55,648 bases of DNA. Origin: JBHENC01 sp051000345 (GTDB lineage: Bacteria; Acidobacteriota; Blastocatellia; Pyrinomonadales; Pyrinomonadaceae). Made by a program: the position numbers and the translations under genes. The stretch covers positions 1-55,648 of the forward strand of contig JBPCOJ010000124.1 in NCBI GenBank assembly GCA_051000345.1, written 5' to 3'. Shown here piece after piece: positions 18,105-27,639 of the stretch. How positions within the stretch are numbered: the first letter of the stretch is position 1; every line of letters begins with the position of its first letter. Under the pieces are notes generated by a model that saw nothing but the letters and a program-made list of their open reading frames with translations, did not search any database and had not been told where the DNA came from.

Positions 18105-18189
18105 ACCCAACGAAGACGGCGAAACTGTTTTCATCTCACAAAGTTCATCGCCGTGCTTTCATCATAGCCGCTTTCAATCTCTACAAATA

Positions 18190-18232
18190 AACGCGAAGCA
18201 TGGCAGTCCATCTCTGCCATGCTTCGCGTTTT
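18190..18232 (+). terminator. Strong Rho-independent terminator after the VWFA pair
   Basis: AACGCGAAGCATGGCAG (18190-18206) and its perfect complement (18214-18230) form a 17-bp stem with a 7-base loop, and the stem runs into TTTT. It separates the VWFA genes from the hybrid kinase gene. A TATAAT at 18270-18275 just downstream could be the -10 of the kinase promoter, but no matching -35 is visible. Confidence 0.85.
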
Positions 18233-18344
18233 AAGTTTCGCGCGACAGGCTCTTTTTTCCTCTGTCTGTTATAATTTGTTTTATCGACCCGCCGCGTCCC
18301 GCAACCTTTACAGAAGCGATCCTGAAAGCGCGGCCTGTTACGAA

Positions 18345-21300
18345 ATGAGCATGACACCATATCCCACACCACGCTCCACCATCTTGCTTGTCAACGACAA
18401 CGCGGAAGTGCGCGAGATGATCGCCGCAATGCTCCAGCACGAAGGCTACAAGGTAGTTTCCGCGCCAAACGGATCGAGCGCGCTCGAACTCGCGTGCTCG
18501 GTTGACCCGGACATTGTCATCAGCGATGTCGTGATGCCGAAGATGGACGGCCTCGAATTTTGCCGCCGCCTCAAACAAGACGCGCGCACGGCGAATCTTC
18601 CGGTGCTGCTTGCGAGCGGCGTGCTGATTGCTGCCGAAGACACTTTGCAAGGCCTGCTGGCGGGCGCAGACGATTACCTTGAAATGCCTTTTCGCCGTCA
18701 GGAATTGCTCGTTAAAGTCGCGCGCCTGATCGAGCGCCATCGCGTCGAGCGGCGTTATCGCGGAATCGTCGAAGAAGCAGCGGACATCATCGGCACAAGC
18801 GATTTGCAGGGCATTATCACAGGCATCAATGAAGCGGGCGCGCGTTTTTATGGTCGCACGGCGGCGGAATTAATCGGGCAGCACATCAGCGTTTTGATTG
18901 GCGAAGAAGCGGCGGCGACGGACATTGCGAAAAGGCAAAGCCACGAATCGAACGAGCCTTTGCGATCCGTTTATAAATTGCGCGACGCGCGCGGCTCGCT
19001 GCGCAATCTTGAAAACGTCGTGACGATTGTGCGCGACGCCGCCGGACGCGCGACGGGAACGCGCGCCGTCGTGCGCGACATCACCGAACGCGTCGCCGCC
19101 GAAGAAGCCTTGCAGGAAAGCGAGCGACGCCTTTCGACGCTGTTGAGCAATCTGCCGGGCATGGCTTATCGCTGCCGTAATAATCGGGAGTGGACGATGG
19201 AGTTTGTCAGCGGCGGCTGCTACGAGTTGACCGGCTATACGTCGGCAGAGCTAACCGAAAACCGGAAAGTTTCATACGGCGGTTTGATTCACGCGGACGA
19301 CGCGGAACGAGTCTGGGACGCTGTGCAAATCGCTGTGCGCGAAGACAGGCCGTTTCAATTCAATTACAGGATTATCACCGCATCGGGCGAAGAGAAATGC
19401 GTCTGGGAACAGGGGCGCGGCGTGCCGTTCGGCGAAGAAATCAAGCTCGAAGGTTTCGTCACGGACATCACACAGCAAAGGCAGTCCGAAAAAACTTTGC
19501 GCGCGAGCGAAGAGCGCTATCGAATGCTGTTTGAAAGCAATCCGCATCCGATGTGGATTTACGATCCGCAGACGCTCCGCTTCCTTTCCGTCAACGACGC
19601 CGCCGTGCATCACTACGGTTACTCGCGCGCGGAGTTTCTCTCCATGACCATCAAGGACATACGTCCGCCGAATGCTATTACGCATCTGCTCGATACAGTA
19701 AAAGAGATCGCCGCCGGATTAACGTATTCAGGTTATTTCCAACATCGCAAAAAAGACGGAACGATTATCGACGTTGAAATAACTTCGCTCCAAGCGGCGT
19801 TTGCCCACAAGCATGACCGTCTCGTGATGGCGAACGATATTACAGAGCGCGTCGAAGCGGAACAGCGGCTGCTCGCTTCCGTGCAGCAAATGGAAACGCT
19901 GACGGCGCTCGCAACCGCTGTCAATGATCGCCGCGAGATGGATGAATTGCTTGTCGGCCTCGCTGACTCCATTGCTGCCTCGACGGATTACCGCACTTGC
20001 CTGCTAGGGCTTTTCACAAACGATCCGCCGCACAATCTGCGTGTTCTGTCTTACTCATCCAATCTGCCGCCCGGCGAAATCAAACGAATCGTCTCCGGCT
20101 CATATCCGCGCAGAGATATGCGCAGGCTAATCGAGGAAGGAGTCAGAATCGAAGTCGGCGAATTAGGCTTCGCGGCTTATTATCCGCCGGATCGTTATCC
20201 TCTGCTTGATCGCTTTTTACCCGGACGCTACAAGACTCATCTGGAAAAGCCGTTGCGTTGCGAAGAAGATTGCTGGCATGAAGCAGATGAATTATTCGTG
20301 CCGCTCGTTTCGCGCGAAGGCGAGTACATCGGTTTTATCTCGCTCGACGATCCGCGTTCGGGACGCGCGCCAGACCACGGCAGCGTGCTGCCCGTCGTCG
20401 CGTTGGCAAGACAAATCACCCAACTTCTCGCGCAGCAGAAAGCCGCCGAAGCGCTTTCGCAGCAGGCCGAGCGAGAGGCGCTCATCAATCGCATTTCGAG
20501 CGCCGTGCGGCGTTCGCTCGATACGGGCGAAATCTTTCGCACGGCGGTGGCGGAACTCGGCTCGCACTTAAACGTTGATCGCTGCTCGATATTTATGCTC
20601 GACCAACAGGCCGGAGTCGTGCGGCAGGCGGCGGAATATTGCGCGCCGGGCGTTTCACCCGTCAACAACGATTACACAATCGAGGCAGTCGGAGATTTGA
20701 TCGCGGGCGTTCGTCAACACGGCACGCTCGTCTTCGACGATGTCTCGACAAACGAACGCATCAAAGGCTTTTACGAAAAGGTGCTGCGCGTTCATGGCGT
20801 CCGCTCGATTATCTATGCGGCGATTCGCGTCGGAGACGAAACGCCCGCCGCCTTTGCGCTCTCAACAACAAAGCAATTACGGCGCTGGCGCGAATCGGAC
20901 GTGGCGCTCGTCAAGGCAGTCGCGGATCAAACGGGCATCGCTATTCGTCAGGCAGAGTTGTACCAGCAGGCCGCTTCCGCTTCCGCGCGCGAAGCGCTCA
21001 TCAACCGCTTGAGCCTTGCCATTCGCGCTTCGCTTAGTCTGCCGGAAGTTCTCCGCAACGCAACGCACGAACTCGGCGCGGCGCTCCATGCGTCCCGCGT
21101 GTATCTGCGGCTTTACGATCCGCTGCGCAAGACTTCGCCCATCGAGCATGAATACGTCGCGCCGGGCGTTGCCAGCATCGGGCATGTCGATGGCAGCTAC
21201 GATGATCCAATCGGGCAGCAGTTGCTAGGCTCGATGGAGCCTATCGTTATCGACGACGCGATGAATTACACGGAAGGCGCAAAGGAATTCAACACGCATC

Positions 21301-23345
21301 TTCACGCGCACGCCGCCGCGACGAATTTGCGCTCCAGCATTTATTACCCTGTAATCGTCGATAACCGCTATCGCGCCACGCTCTGCATTCACCAAACGGA
21401 ACGGGCGCGGCACTGGCTCGCGGATGAAATTGCGCTTGTCGAAGCCGTCGCCGCGCAGCTCGCAACCGGAGTGGCGCAGGCGGAGTTGTATGAAATAACC
21501 AGACGCGCGCGCAAGGAATGGGAAACGACTTTCAACGCGATGTCCGACGGCATTTATATTTTCGACACGGCGGGAAAGTTGGCGCGCGTTAATCGCGCAG
21601 GCGCGGCCTTTGAAGACAGTTGGCCTCATCTGCTTTTGGGGAGCAAGTGCTGCGACATACTGCGCGCCGCCGACGGCGACGAGCAAACATGTATCGTCGA
21701 AAGAGCATTTGCAGAGAACCGCAGCGTCACAGTCGAAGTCACGCCGGAACGCATCAATCGCCCGTTGCTGGTGACGGTTGAACCCATTATCGGCGATGAA
21801 AGCAAAACAGTCGGAGTGGTCTGCACGGCGCGCGATTTGTCGGAACTGCGCAAGGCCGAAGCAGTCGCGCGCGAGCGTCAAACGCTGCTCACGAATATTC
21901 TGGAAAGCGCGCGAGAATCTATCTTTGCGCTCGACACGCGCGGCTATTATCAGTGGTGCAATGAAGCCACCGCTAGAATGAGCGGCTATAAGTTGGAAGA
22001 ACTCGTCGGGCAGCACTACTTGGAAACTATTTTGCCAGCAGACCGCGAACGCATCAAAGACGTGTTCGAGAGTGCTTTGCGCGGCGTGCCGCAAAGCGAA
22101 GAGATTCGTTACATCGGGCGCGACGGCAATTTGTATTACTCGCTCGTCGATAAAGCGCCGCTCGTTGTCGATGGGCGGACGACGGGCGTGCTCGGCATCG
22201 CGCGCGACATCACGGAACAGAAACAGGAACGCGAGCGAGCCGCGCAAGCCGACAAACTACGCGCGATGGGACAACTCGCGTCCGGCGTCGCGCACGATTT
22301 CAACAATGCACTCGCCGCCATTCTCGGGCGCGTCCAACTCGTGCGCCGCAATGTTAAAGACGAATCCCTCGCGCACAATCTGAATATTATTCAGACCGCC
22401 GCCGAAGACGCCGCCGCCACAGTGCGCCGCATTCAAACCTTTGCGCGGCAATCGGCGACGGAAGAGTTCGAGTCGCTCGCGGTAGATTCTCTGCTGCGCG
22501 ACGCAGCCGAAATTACGCGCACTCACTGGGAAAACGAAGCGCGCGCGCGCGGGCTTCAATACGAAGTCGCGCTCGATCTGCAACCGGAAATGTACACGCT
22601 CGGCACAGCTTCCGAACTGCGCGAAGTGTTCGTTAATCTGATTGTCAACGCGGTGGATGCAATGCCGCAGGGCGGACGGCTTTCCATTAGTTGCACAAAG
22701 ACCGAAGAACATGTGCGTTTGCTTTTCAAGGATACTGGCACGGGCATGACGGAAGACGTGCGCGCGCGAATCTTCGAGCCTTTCTACACGACGAAGGGCG
22801 TGCTCGGCACAGGACTCGGCCTGTCCGTCAGCTACGGCATTATCGAGCGCCACCACGGGCGCATCAGCGCCGAATCCGAACCCGGCGTCGGAACAACCTT
22901 CGAGATTGCGCTGCCGTTTGCCGCGCCAACATCGCAAGCAGCAAAGACGGGCGAATCAATTACACGGGAGACCGCATCGTTTTCTATGCTGGTGATCGAC
23001 GATGAAACCTTTGTGCGCGAGACGCTCGGCGAAATGTTGCAAGTCTTGTCGCATAAAGTCGTGATGGCTGAAAGCGGCCACGAAGCGCTTCAGATACTTG
23101 CCACGCAAAGCTTCGACATGATTTTCACAGACCTCTCGATGCCGGAAATGGACGGCTGGGAAGTAGCGCGCGAAATCCGCCGCCGACGCTTGAAAACGCC
23201 CATCGTGCTCGTGACAGGCTACGGCAAAGGCACGACGCCGCCCGCCGGTGAGGAACATTTAATCAACGGCGTCATCGGCAAGCCATTCGACTTCACACAA
23301 GTCGAACAGGCAATCGAAAGGGTTGCAAAGGCAGAACGAAGATAG
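18345..23345 (+). CDS. Hybrid sensor histidine kinase (REC-PAS-GAF-PAS-HisKA-HATPase-REC)
   Basis: A 1,666-residue soluble multi-sensor kinase. An N-terminal receiver domain occupies about 12-125 with phospho-acceptor D61 in VISDVVMPKMDG. PAS-type modules follow at about 140-515, then three GAF-like regions (about 540-1090), and two more PAS units (about 1090-1300). The dimerisation/phosphotransfer helix has H1317 in ASGVAHDFNNALAAIL. The ATPase domain contains NLIVNAVDAM and GTGLGLSVSYG near 1487. A C-terminal receiver has D1596 in MIFTDLSMPEMDG. There are no membrane helices, so it reads cytoplasmic signals. The HDFNN-type H-box points to the large HPK4/NtrB-like group. The start is one of two ATGs at 18345/18351. 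Confidence 0.93.
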   Translation: MSMTPYPTPRSTILLVNDNAEVREMIAAMLQHEGYKVVSAPNGSSALELACSVDPDIVISDVVMPKMDGLEFCRRLKQDARTANLPVLLASGVLIAAEDTLQGLLAGADDYLEMPFRRQELLVKVARLIERHRVERRYRGIVEEAADIIGTSDLQGIITGINEAGARFYGRTAAELIGQHISVLIGEEAAATDIAKRQSHESNEPLRSVYKLRDARGSLRNLENVVTIVRDAAGRATGTRAVVRDITERVAAEEALQESERRLSTLLSNLPGMAYRCRNNREWTMEFVSGGCYELTGYTSAELTENRKVSYGGLIHADDAERVWDAVQIAVREDRPFQFNYRIITASGEEKCVWEQGRGVPFGEEIKLEGFVTDITQQRQSEKTLRASEERYRMLFESNPHPMWIYDPQTLRFLSVNDAAVHHYGYSRAEFLSMTIKDIRPPNAITHLLDTVKEIAAGLTYSGYFQHRKKDGTIIDVEITSLQAAFAHKHDRLVMANDITERVEAEQRLLASVQQMETLTALATAVNDRREMDELLVGLADSIAASTDYRTCLLGLFTNDPPHNLRVLSYSSNLPPGEIKRIVSGSYPRRDMRRLIEEGVRIEVGELGFAAYYPPDRYPLLDRFLPGRYKTHLEKPLRCEEDCWHEADELFVPLVSREGEYIGFISLDDPRSGRAPDHGSVLPVVALARQITQLLAQQKAAEALSQQAEREALINRISSAVRRSLDTGEIFRTAVAELGSHLNVDRCSIFMLDQQAGVVRQAAEYCAPGVSPVNNDYTIEAVGDLIAGVRQHGTLVFDDVSTNERIKGFYEKVLRVHGVRSIIYAAIRVGDETPAAFALSTTKQLRRWRESDVALVKAVADQTGIAIRQAELYQQAASASAREALINRLSLAIRASLSLPEVLRNATHELGAALHASRVYLRLYDPLRKTSPIEHEYVAPGVASIGHVDGSYDDPIGQQLLGSMEPIVIDDAMNYTEGAKEFNTHLHAHAAATNLRSSIYYPVIVDNRYRATLCIHQTERARHWLADEIALVEAVAAQLATGVAQAELYEITRRARKEWETTFNAMSDGIYIFDTAGKLARVNRAGAAFEDSWPHLLLGSKCCDILRAADGDEQTCIVERAFAENRSVTVEVTPERINRPLLVTVEPIIGDESKTVGVVCTARDLSELRKAEAVARERQTLLTNILESARESIFALDTRGYYQWCNEATARMSGYKLEELVGQHYLETILPADRERIKDVFESALRGVPQSEEIRYIGRDGNLYYSLVDKAPLVVDGRTTGVLGIARDITEQKQERERAAQADKLRAMGQLASGVAHDFNNALAAILGRVQLVRRNVKDESLAHNLNIIQTAAEDAAATVRRIQTFARQSATEEFESLAVDSLLRDAAEITRTHWENEARARGLQYEVALDLQPEMYTLGTASELREVFVNLIVNAVDAMPQGGRLSISCTKTEEHVRLLFKDTGTGMTEDVRARIFEPFYTTKGVLGTGLGLSVSYGIIERHHGRISAESEPGVGTTFEIALPFAAPTSQAAKTGESITRETASFSMLVIDDETFVRETLGEMLQVLSHKVVMAESGHEALQILATQSFDMIFTDLSMPEMDGWEVAREIRRRRLKTPIVLVTGYGKGTTPPAGEEHLINGVIGKPFDFTQVEQAIERVAKAERR

Positions 23346-23365
23346 AGATCGGGTTTCGCTTTTTG

Positions 23366-23935
23366 ATGAAAAATTTACGGATTCTTATTCCCTGTGAATC
23401 GCTCGACGGGCGCGGCGGCACAGAGTTGTATGTACGCGATGTAGCGCACGCACTGCTGCGGTTCGGCCACACGCCCATCGTCTACTCAACTCGTCCCGGT
23501 AAGATTGCAACTGAAATCCGCAACATGACGATTCCTGTCGTTGACAGCCTCGATGCGCTTGCCGTAACACCAGACCTCATCTACGGGCAACACCATCTGC
23601 CGACGATGACGGCGCTCCTGCATTTCGCCGGTGTGCCTGCCATATATGTCTGCCACGATTGGTACGGGCAAAACGCCTTCGCGCCGCGCTTTCCACGCAT
23701 CCTTCGCTTTGTCGCAGTCGATGTTACTTGCCGCGACCGGCTTATCTATGAAGACGGCATAAACGAATCGCGCGTTTGTTTGCTTCCTAGTTTCGTAGAC
23801 CTCAATCGCTTCGGGCAAAGACCGCCGCTGCCCGCACAGCCGCGCCGCGCGCTCGTCTTCGGCAACTACACAAAAGAGAATCCGCATCTGTCTGCGCTGC
23901 GTATCTGCCGCGCGAATTCCTGCGCGATGAACTGA
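23366..23935 (+). pseudogene. Glycosyltransferase (GT-B type), truncated at the 3' end
   Basis: The first 170 residues read as the N-terminal half of a family 4-like glycosyltransferase: KNLRILIPCESLDGRGGTE with its glycine turn, YVRDVAHALLRFGH, and a Rossmann pattern up to PRRALVFGNYTKENP. Intact members have about 350-400 residues, including a C-terminal nucleotide-sugar-binding domain that is absent here. The last codons (from about 23890) are simply the reverse complement of the end of the convergent SGNH gene, so the frame runs into unrelated DNA and stops at 23935. This points to a deletion or rearrangement junction near 23885-23900. An ATG at 23366 follows the kinase stop by 20 bp. Confidence 0.75.
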
Positions 23936-24882
23936 TTAGCCCAGCCTCTGTGATGCCCGCCCGAATGCTGATTGTCGAGCGTGAGCTTCGGCATCGCTTC
24001 CCTGACGGAGTTCGCTTTCGGTGACCAGTCCGCAAAAGCGATTCCTTGCTGCGCCGTCCAAGATTTCAGCCAAGTGTACGACTCGCCTGCGTCGCTCCAA
24101 CTCATGATGAGCAGCGCATTATGTTCCGAGGCATAAGACTTGACTTGCTCCAGCACAGGCAATTCTAATTCTGCGATTGAATGCTTCCCACCCGACTGCT
24201 TCCTCGCTTCTTCTACTAATCGGTCTCTAACGTGCTGGCGGTAGGCAGCGCGAAAGGAAAGGCCGATGTTCGTGTCCTCGAGAAGAAAACGCAAAGGCCT
24301 CGTCAGGCTTCCCCAAGTCGGATTGCCCGCTATTACAATCCGATTGCGGTCGCCGCTTTTGAAGGCGAGGTCGTCTTCAAAATCGTTGTCGCACCCGAGA
24401 TATAAAATTATCGCTGGCGGTCTAAGCCGCGTTCCCCATTTGCGCAGGCTAATGAAGGATTGCTCTCCACCGAAACCGGCAACGCCCAAATTCACCACGC
24501 CGAACTTTTTGACGTAAAAGCCCTGTTCATCTTGATTGAGAATAAAATCGAGTTGCGCGGGATAGGACATATCCGGCGGCACGCCCGTTCCCTGCGTGTA
24601 CGAGTCACCGACGGCGAACACGAGCGATTCGTAATCATCGAAGTTCTCTTGGAAATTAGCCGCCCCCGCCGAATTGGATAAGCTCTCTTGCTGAAAGTCT
24701 GTTGTTGCGAACAGGTGAGCGTTAGGCCGCAGGCGGAATGCCGTGTCGGAATCGTATTCATAGGCGGCGGGGATAATCGGATAATACCGTGGGGAAAACC
24801 GGCGCAGCAGCAGTTCCATAATCGAGACTCCGACGAGCGCGGCGATTATTACGAGAAAGATTTTTTTGAGCGATTGCTTCAT
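23866..24882 (-). CDS. SGNH/GDSL-type hydrolase, membrane-anchored
   Basis: A 338-residue protein starting at MKQSLKKIFLVIIAALVG, an N-terminal anchor or uncleaved signal. SGNH blocks are visible: GDSYTQG with the nucleophile S94, GVAGFGGEQ as the block II Gly, YLGCDND as block III (Asn of the oxyanion hole), and DNQHSGGHH near 320 with the Asp/His pair. Such proteins in polysaccharide loci often act as O-acetylesterases or acyl-modifying enzymes; that role is inferred from context. The last ten or so residues (RSADRCGFSFV) overlap the truncated glycosyltransferase on the other strand and may be foreign to the original protein. The open frame extends 27 codons upstream of my start. Confidence 0.75.
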   Translation of the reverse strand: MKQSLKKIFLVIIAALVGVSIMELLLRRFSPRYYPIIPAAYEYDSDTAFRLRPNAHLFATTDFQQESLSNSAGAANFQENFDDYESLVFAVGDSYTQGTGVPPDMSYPAQLDFILNQDEQGFYVKKFGVVNLGVAGFGGEQSFISLRKWGTRLRPPAIILYLGCDNDFEDDLAFKSGDRNRIVIAGNPTWGSLTRPLRFLLEDTNIGLSFRAAYRQHVRDRLVEEARKQSGGKHSIAELELPVLEQVKSYASEHNALLIMSWSDAGESYTWLKSWTAQQGIAFADWSPKANSVREAMPKLTLDNQHSGGHHRGWANQFIAQEFARQIRSADRCGFSFV

Positions 24883-24994
24883 TGATGACAGGATCATTAG
24901 CGACGGAAGCATAGTCCGGCTTTTGTGGCTCATTAGCAAAGCTTTGCGTGCGCAAGTGAACATTGGAGATGCGACATGCCGACATCACGTATCT

Positions 24995-26328
24995 CTATCT
25001 TTGCATGTCAGCGTAGTCAACAGGCAAACGATTATTCGGAGCTACGGCGTAAGTGTCCCAGGGATGAAGTGCGGCGCTAAAGTTCGGCGACGTGTTTGCG
25101 GCCTTCGCTTGCTTGTCAGCCGCGATTCTTCGGCAGGTGTCCAGCATCAAAGGCATCACGGCTCTCGGCGAGAAAACATCTTCGTATCGCCTGCGCGCGG
25201 CGCGTCCCATGCGCTCGCGCAAATCCCTGTCGGCAGCCAAGCGATTCATGGCGTCAGCCAACGCCTTTGGTTCTCCGGGAGCGACGAGCAATCCTGTTTC
25301 CGGTGTCACCATGTCAGCCACTCCGCCGATTGCAGAGGCGATGACCGGCAGCCCGCACGCCATCGCTTCCACAATGCCGTTCGGAGTTCCTTCCGTCAGA
25401 GAAGGAAGCACGAAGACATCCAGGCTTCGCATGAAGGCGCTTTTTTCCTTCATGCCGGTGTAGGCTCCGAGAAAATCACAGCGATGCGCGATGCCTGCCG
25501 CCTCTGCCTGCGCCAAGGCCATTTGCCTTTGAGAGCCGACACCGGCAATTTTCAGGAAACCGTTGACGATTTTGTTGCAAACGGAAGCGAAGGCTTCGAT
25601 TAACACGAGCGGCCCCTTGAGGCGTTCGAGGCGCGCGGCAAAACCGAAGGTCACGCTGTCAGACACGGCAGGCCGCTTCGCGCAAGGCTCACGCGCGTCG
25701 AGCAAATCGTCAGCCATGACGGGAAGCACGGAAAGCGGTAGATTGCACGGCAGTTGTTCAAGACACTCCCGTATAAGTATGGGCGAGAGCGCTGCCAGCT
25801 CCGAACAAAGCGGCAGCACGGAAACGAACTGTTGATAATAGGCGGCGAAGGCAGGCGGTTGATAAGGCGTTCCCAATTCATGATAAAGCACAGGAATGCC
25901 GGATTCGTGGGCGGCTTTAATCAACACCACCGCGCTCGGGTCTGGCGTCATCACATGCACCACATCCGCCCCGGACTGCGCGAAATACTCTACACATTCC
26001 TTGAAATGATGACCGCAATGCGCGTGCTGATTCTTTGCGCCTGCCTGCGCACAAGGCGCTGCGAAGGCGGGAACGCCGTGAGCAAACTCGCGGCAAGCTT
26101 GCGCCCCGTGCTTAACGAAGCGCGCGTCCCCGCCGAAGCGATAGCGTGAACCGGCACGCCTGCATTCTCGAGGCGCAGGTAATACGGATCGTCAATCGCG
26201 TGCGGGTACATAAGCAGCACAGTCGAATCGTGGTTCGCGGAGCGAAGCCGGGTCGCGTATGTGACAATGGTTTCGTCAGCACCGCTGACAGGCCCCATGA
26301 ACTGACCTTTGCAAAGCAGTATCCTCAT
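24995..26328 (-). pseudogene. Glycosyltransferase family 4, disrupted by a frameshift
   Basis: Two frames together describe one GT4 enzyme. The N-terminal frame starts at the ATG at 26328 with MRILLCKGQF, SGADETIVTYA and a Rossmann opening, and stops at a TAG near 25990. The C-terminal frame (open from before 25963 to 24995) carries VVHVMTPDPS, FGFAARLERLKGP, LPSLTEGTPNGIVEAMACG and GLLVAPGEP, the canonical donor-binding EGTPNGIVEAMA box with its two glutamates. The switch lies between about 26090 and 25990, consistent with one missing base. The joined protein would be about 440 residues. Either the gene is inactivated or the assembly has an indel. It probably acted in exopolysaccharide or O-antigen synthesis. 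Confidence 0.8.
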
Positions 26329-26407
26329 CGTCCGCGCCCTTATGCCATTGCCTTATATCACTGCCGGAGATTGTGTAAATTCAGAGATTGGGTAAACTCC
26401 GCCGCTT

Positions 26408-27343
26408 CTAATTTTTCAGCCACACGCCCATGCTGCGCGAATAAATGAAACGAAAATTGGATGGACGCGTCACACGATGCGCAACGCCGAACGGATGCAG
26501 GCACAGTGCCGTCAGTAGATTCTTCTCGGCGGCGAGAAGGCGCCTGTGCCGTAGGCTGCGGCCTGCTTCCCAAATCAAATGATTCGCCATGTTGCGCGAA
26601 AACCGTTGTTTGATGTCGCGCCGCTTGGCGACGGAAGCGCCGAGCGCGCGCGGAAGCCTCATCCAGCGCTGGCGGTGAGTGCGCGTGATGAGGCGCACCA
26701 TCTCTGCGGCGTGTGAAGTGAATTGTTCGGAGCCGGAAGTGGCACGCCGATAAACCGCCACCGGATGCTCGATTGCTATCACGGAATAAAGCTCTGCGAG
26801 ACGAATCCAGAGATCCCAATCTTCTATGCCGGGAATCGACGCGCCCGGCAGCCCGATTCGATAAAGGCATGACCGGCGAAACACTGCCGACGGGCAGCCG
26901 ATAAAGTTTCTTTCCAGCAGTTCCCAGAAAACATCTCCCTGCGGGCAAGGCATCGGGTACACATATCCCGTCGGCACACAGTCTTGATCGCCCAGCATTG
27001 TTTGCCCGTAAACGAATCCTGCTTCGGGGCAAGAGGCCAACGCTTCGGCCTGCGCATCCAGCGAGCCGGGCAAACGCACGTCGTCGTCATCGAGAAAGGT
27101 GATGAAGTCTCCGCTGCTGGCGAGAATGCCTACGTTGCGCGCCCCGCCCAAATTTTGATTGCGCTCGAGGCGCACGTAGCGTATGCCCGCAAGCTTTCGG
27201 CAAACATCAGCCGTTTCCTTTGTCGAGGCATCATCCACCACGATGATTTCAACGTTTGTCCCGGCCTTTTGCGCGCTCGCAACGGCACGCGGAAGTAATT
27301 GCGGACGGTTGCGCGTGGCAATGATAACGCTGACTTTAGGCAT
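26408..27343 (-). CDS. Glycosyltransferase family 2
   Basis: A 311-residue GT-A enzyme that would transfer a sugar from a nucleotide-sugar to a growing polysaccharide. It shows KVSVIIATRNRPQLL at the N-terminus, IIVVDDAST near 35-42, NLGGARNVG, and the metal-binding FLDDDDVRLPG at about 86-92. The second-half signature GIEDWDLWIRLAE (the ED-type acceptor/catalytic segment) is present at about 180. The ATG at 27343 matches family N-termini; a GTG at 27358 would add five residues. It is the first gene of the minus-strand polysaccharide cluster and the only glycosyltransferase there that looks intact. Confidence 0.88.
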   Translation of the reverse strand: MPKVSVIIATRNRPQLLPRAVASAQKAGTNVEIIVVDDASTKETADVCRKLAGIRYVRLERNQNLGGARNVGILASSGDFITFLDDDDVRLPGSLDAQAEALASCPEAGFVYGQTMLGDQDCVPTGYVYPMPCPQGDVFWELLERNFIGCPSAVFRRSCLYRIGLPGASIPGIEDWDLWIRLAELYSVIAIEHPVAVYRRATSGSEQFTSHAAEMVRLITRTHRQRWMRLPRALGASVAKRRDIKQRFSRNMANHLIWEAGRSLRHRRLLAAEKNLLTALCLHPFGVAHRVTRPSNFRFIYSRSMGVWLKN

Positions 27344-27639
27344 CCGGCTGTATTTCACACGAAGCGCGACAGCTAACGATTAAGCTAAGGTTGCTCGATT
27401 TTGATGAAATGTTATGTGAGAAGATATAACGCGGTAGTAGCATATCGGTCAACGCAGGCGCGCGGCGTTCTTTCATACGAAATGTGCAAGCGTATGATCG
27501 GCAAGACGCGGCAAAACTTTGCGAAAGAATTTTCAGCGAGGCGCTTGCGAACGCAACCGTTTACACTTGATTCGCTTGAATAAATAATTTCCAACACGCT
27601 TCCGCTGTCCTGCTTCCTGCTTTCGTTCGATGATCGCTT
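27344..27639. other. Gap between the glycosyltransferase cluster and the redox block
   Basis: AT-richer spacer that presumably contains the promoter of the minus-strand glycosyltransferase cluster. A 60-codon open frame at 27401-27583 has no family resemblance, no RBS and unlikely composition, so I do not call it. No RNA gene or strong hairpin seen. Confidence 0.4.

Noticed and set aside
21225..22247. A 340-codon minus-strand ORF inside the hybrid kinase gene
   Set aside because: It is fully antisense to a gene with clear PAS, HisKA and receiver motifs, has no family motif or RBS, and arises from GCG/CGC codon symmetry.
23930..23960. TGA at the end of the truncated glycosyltransferase as a Sec codon
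   Set aside because: The frame beyond it is reversed SGNH-gene sequence with no glycosyltransferase similarity, so this is an ordinary stop after a rearrangement.
26358..27032. A 224-codon minus-strand ORF over the GT2 gene
   Set aside because: Same strand but different frame from an intact glycosyltransferase, Arg-rich, without motif.
27401..27583. Possible 60-residue protein in the gap before the redox block
   Set aside because: No RBS, no similarity, overlapped by an equally long antisense frame.
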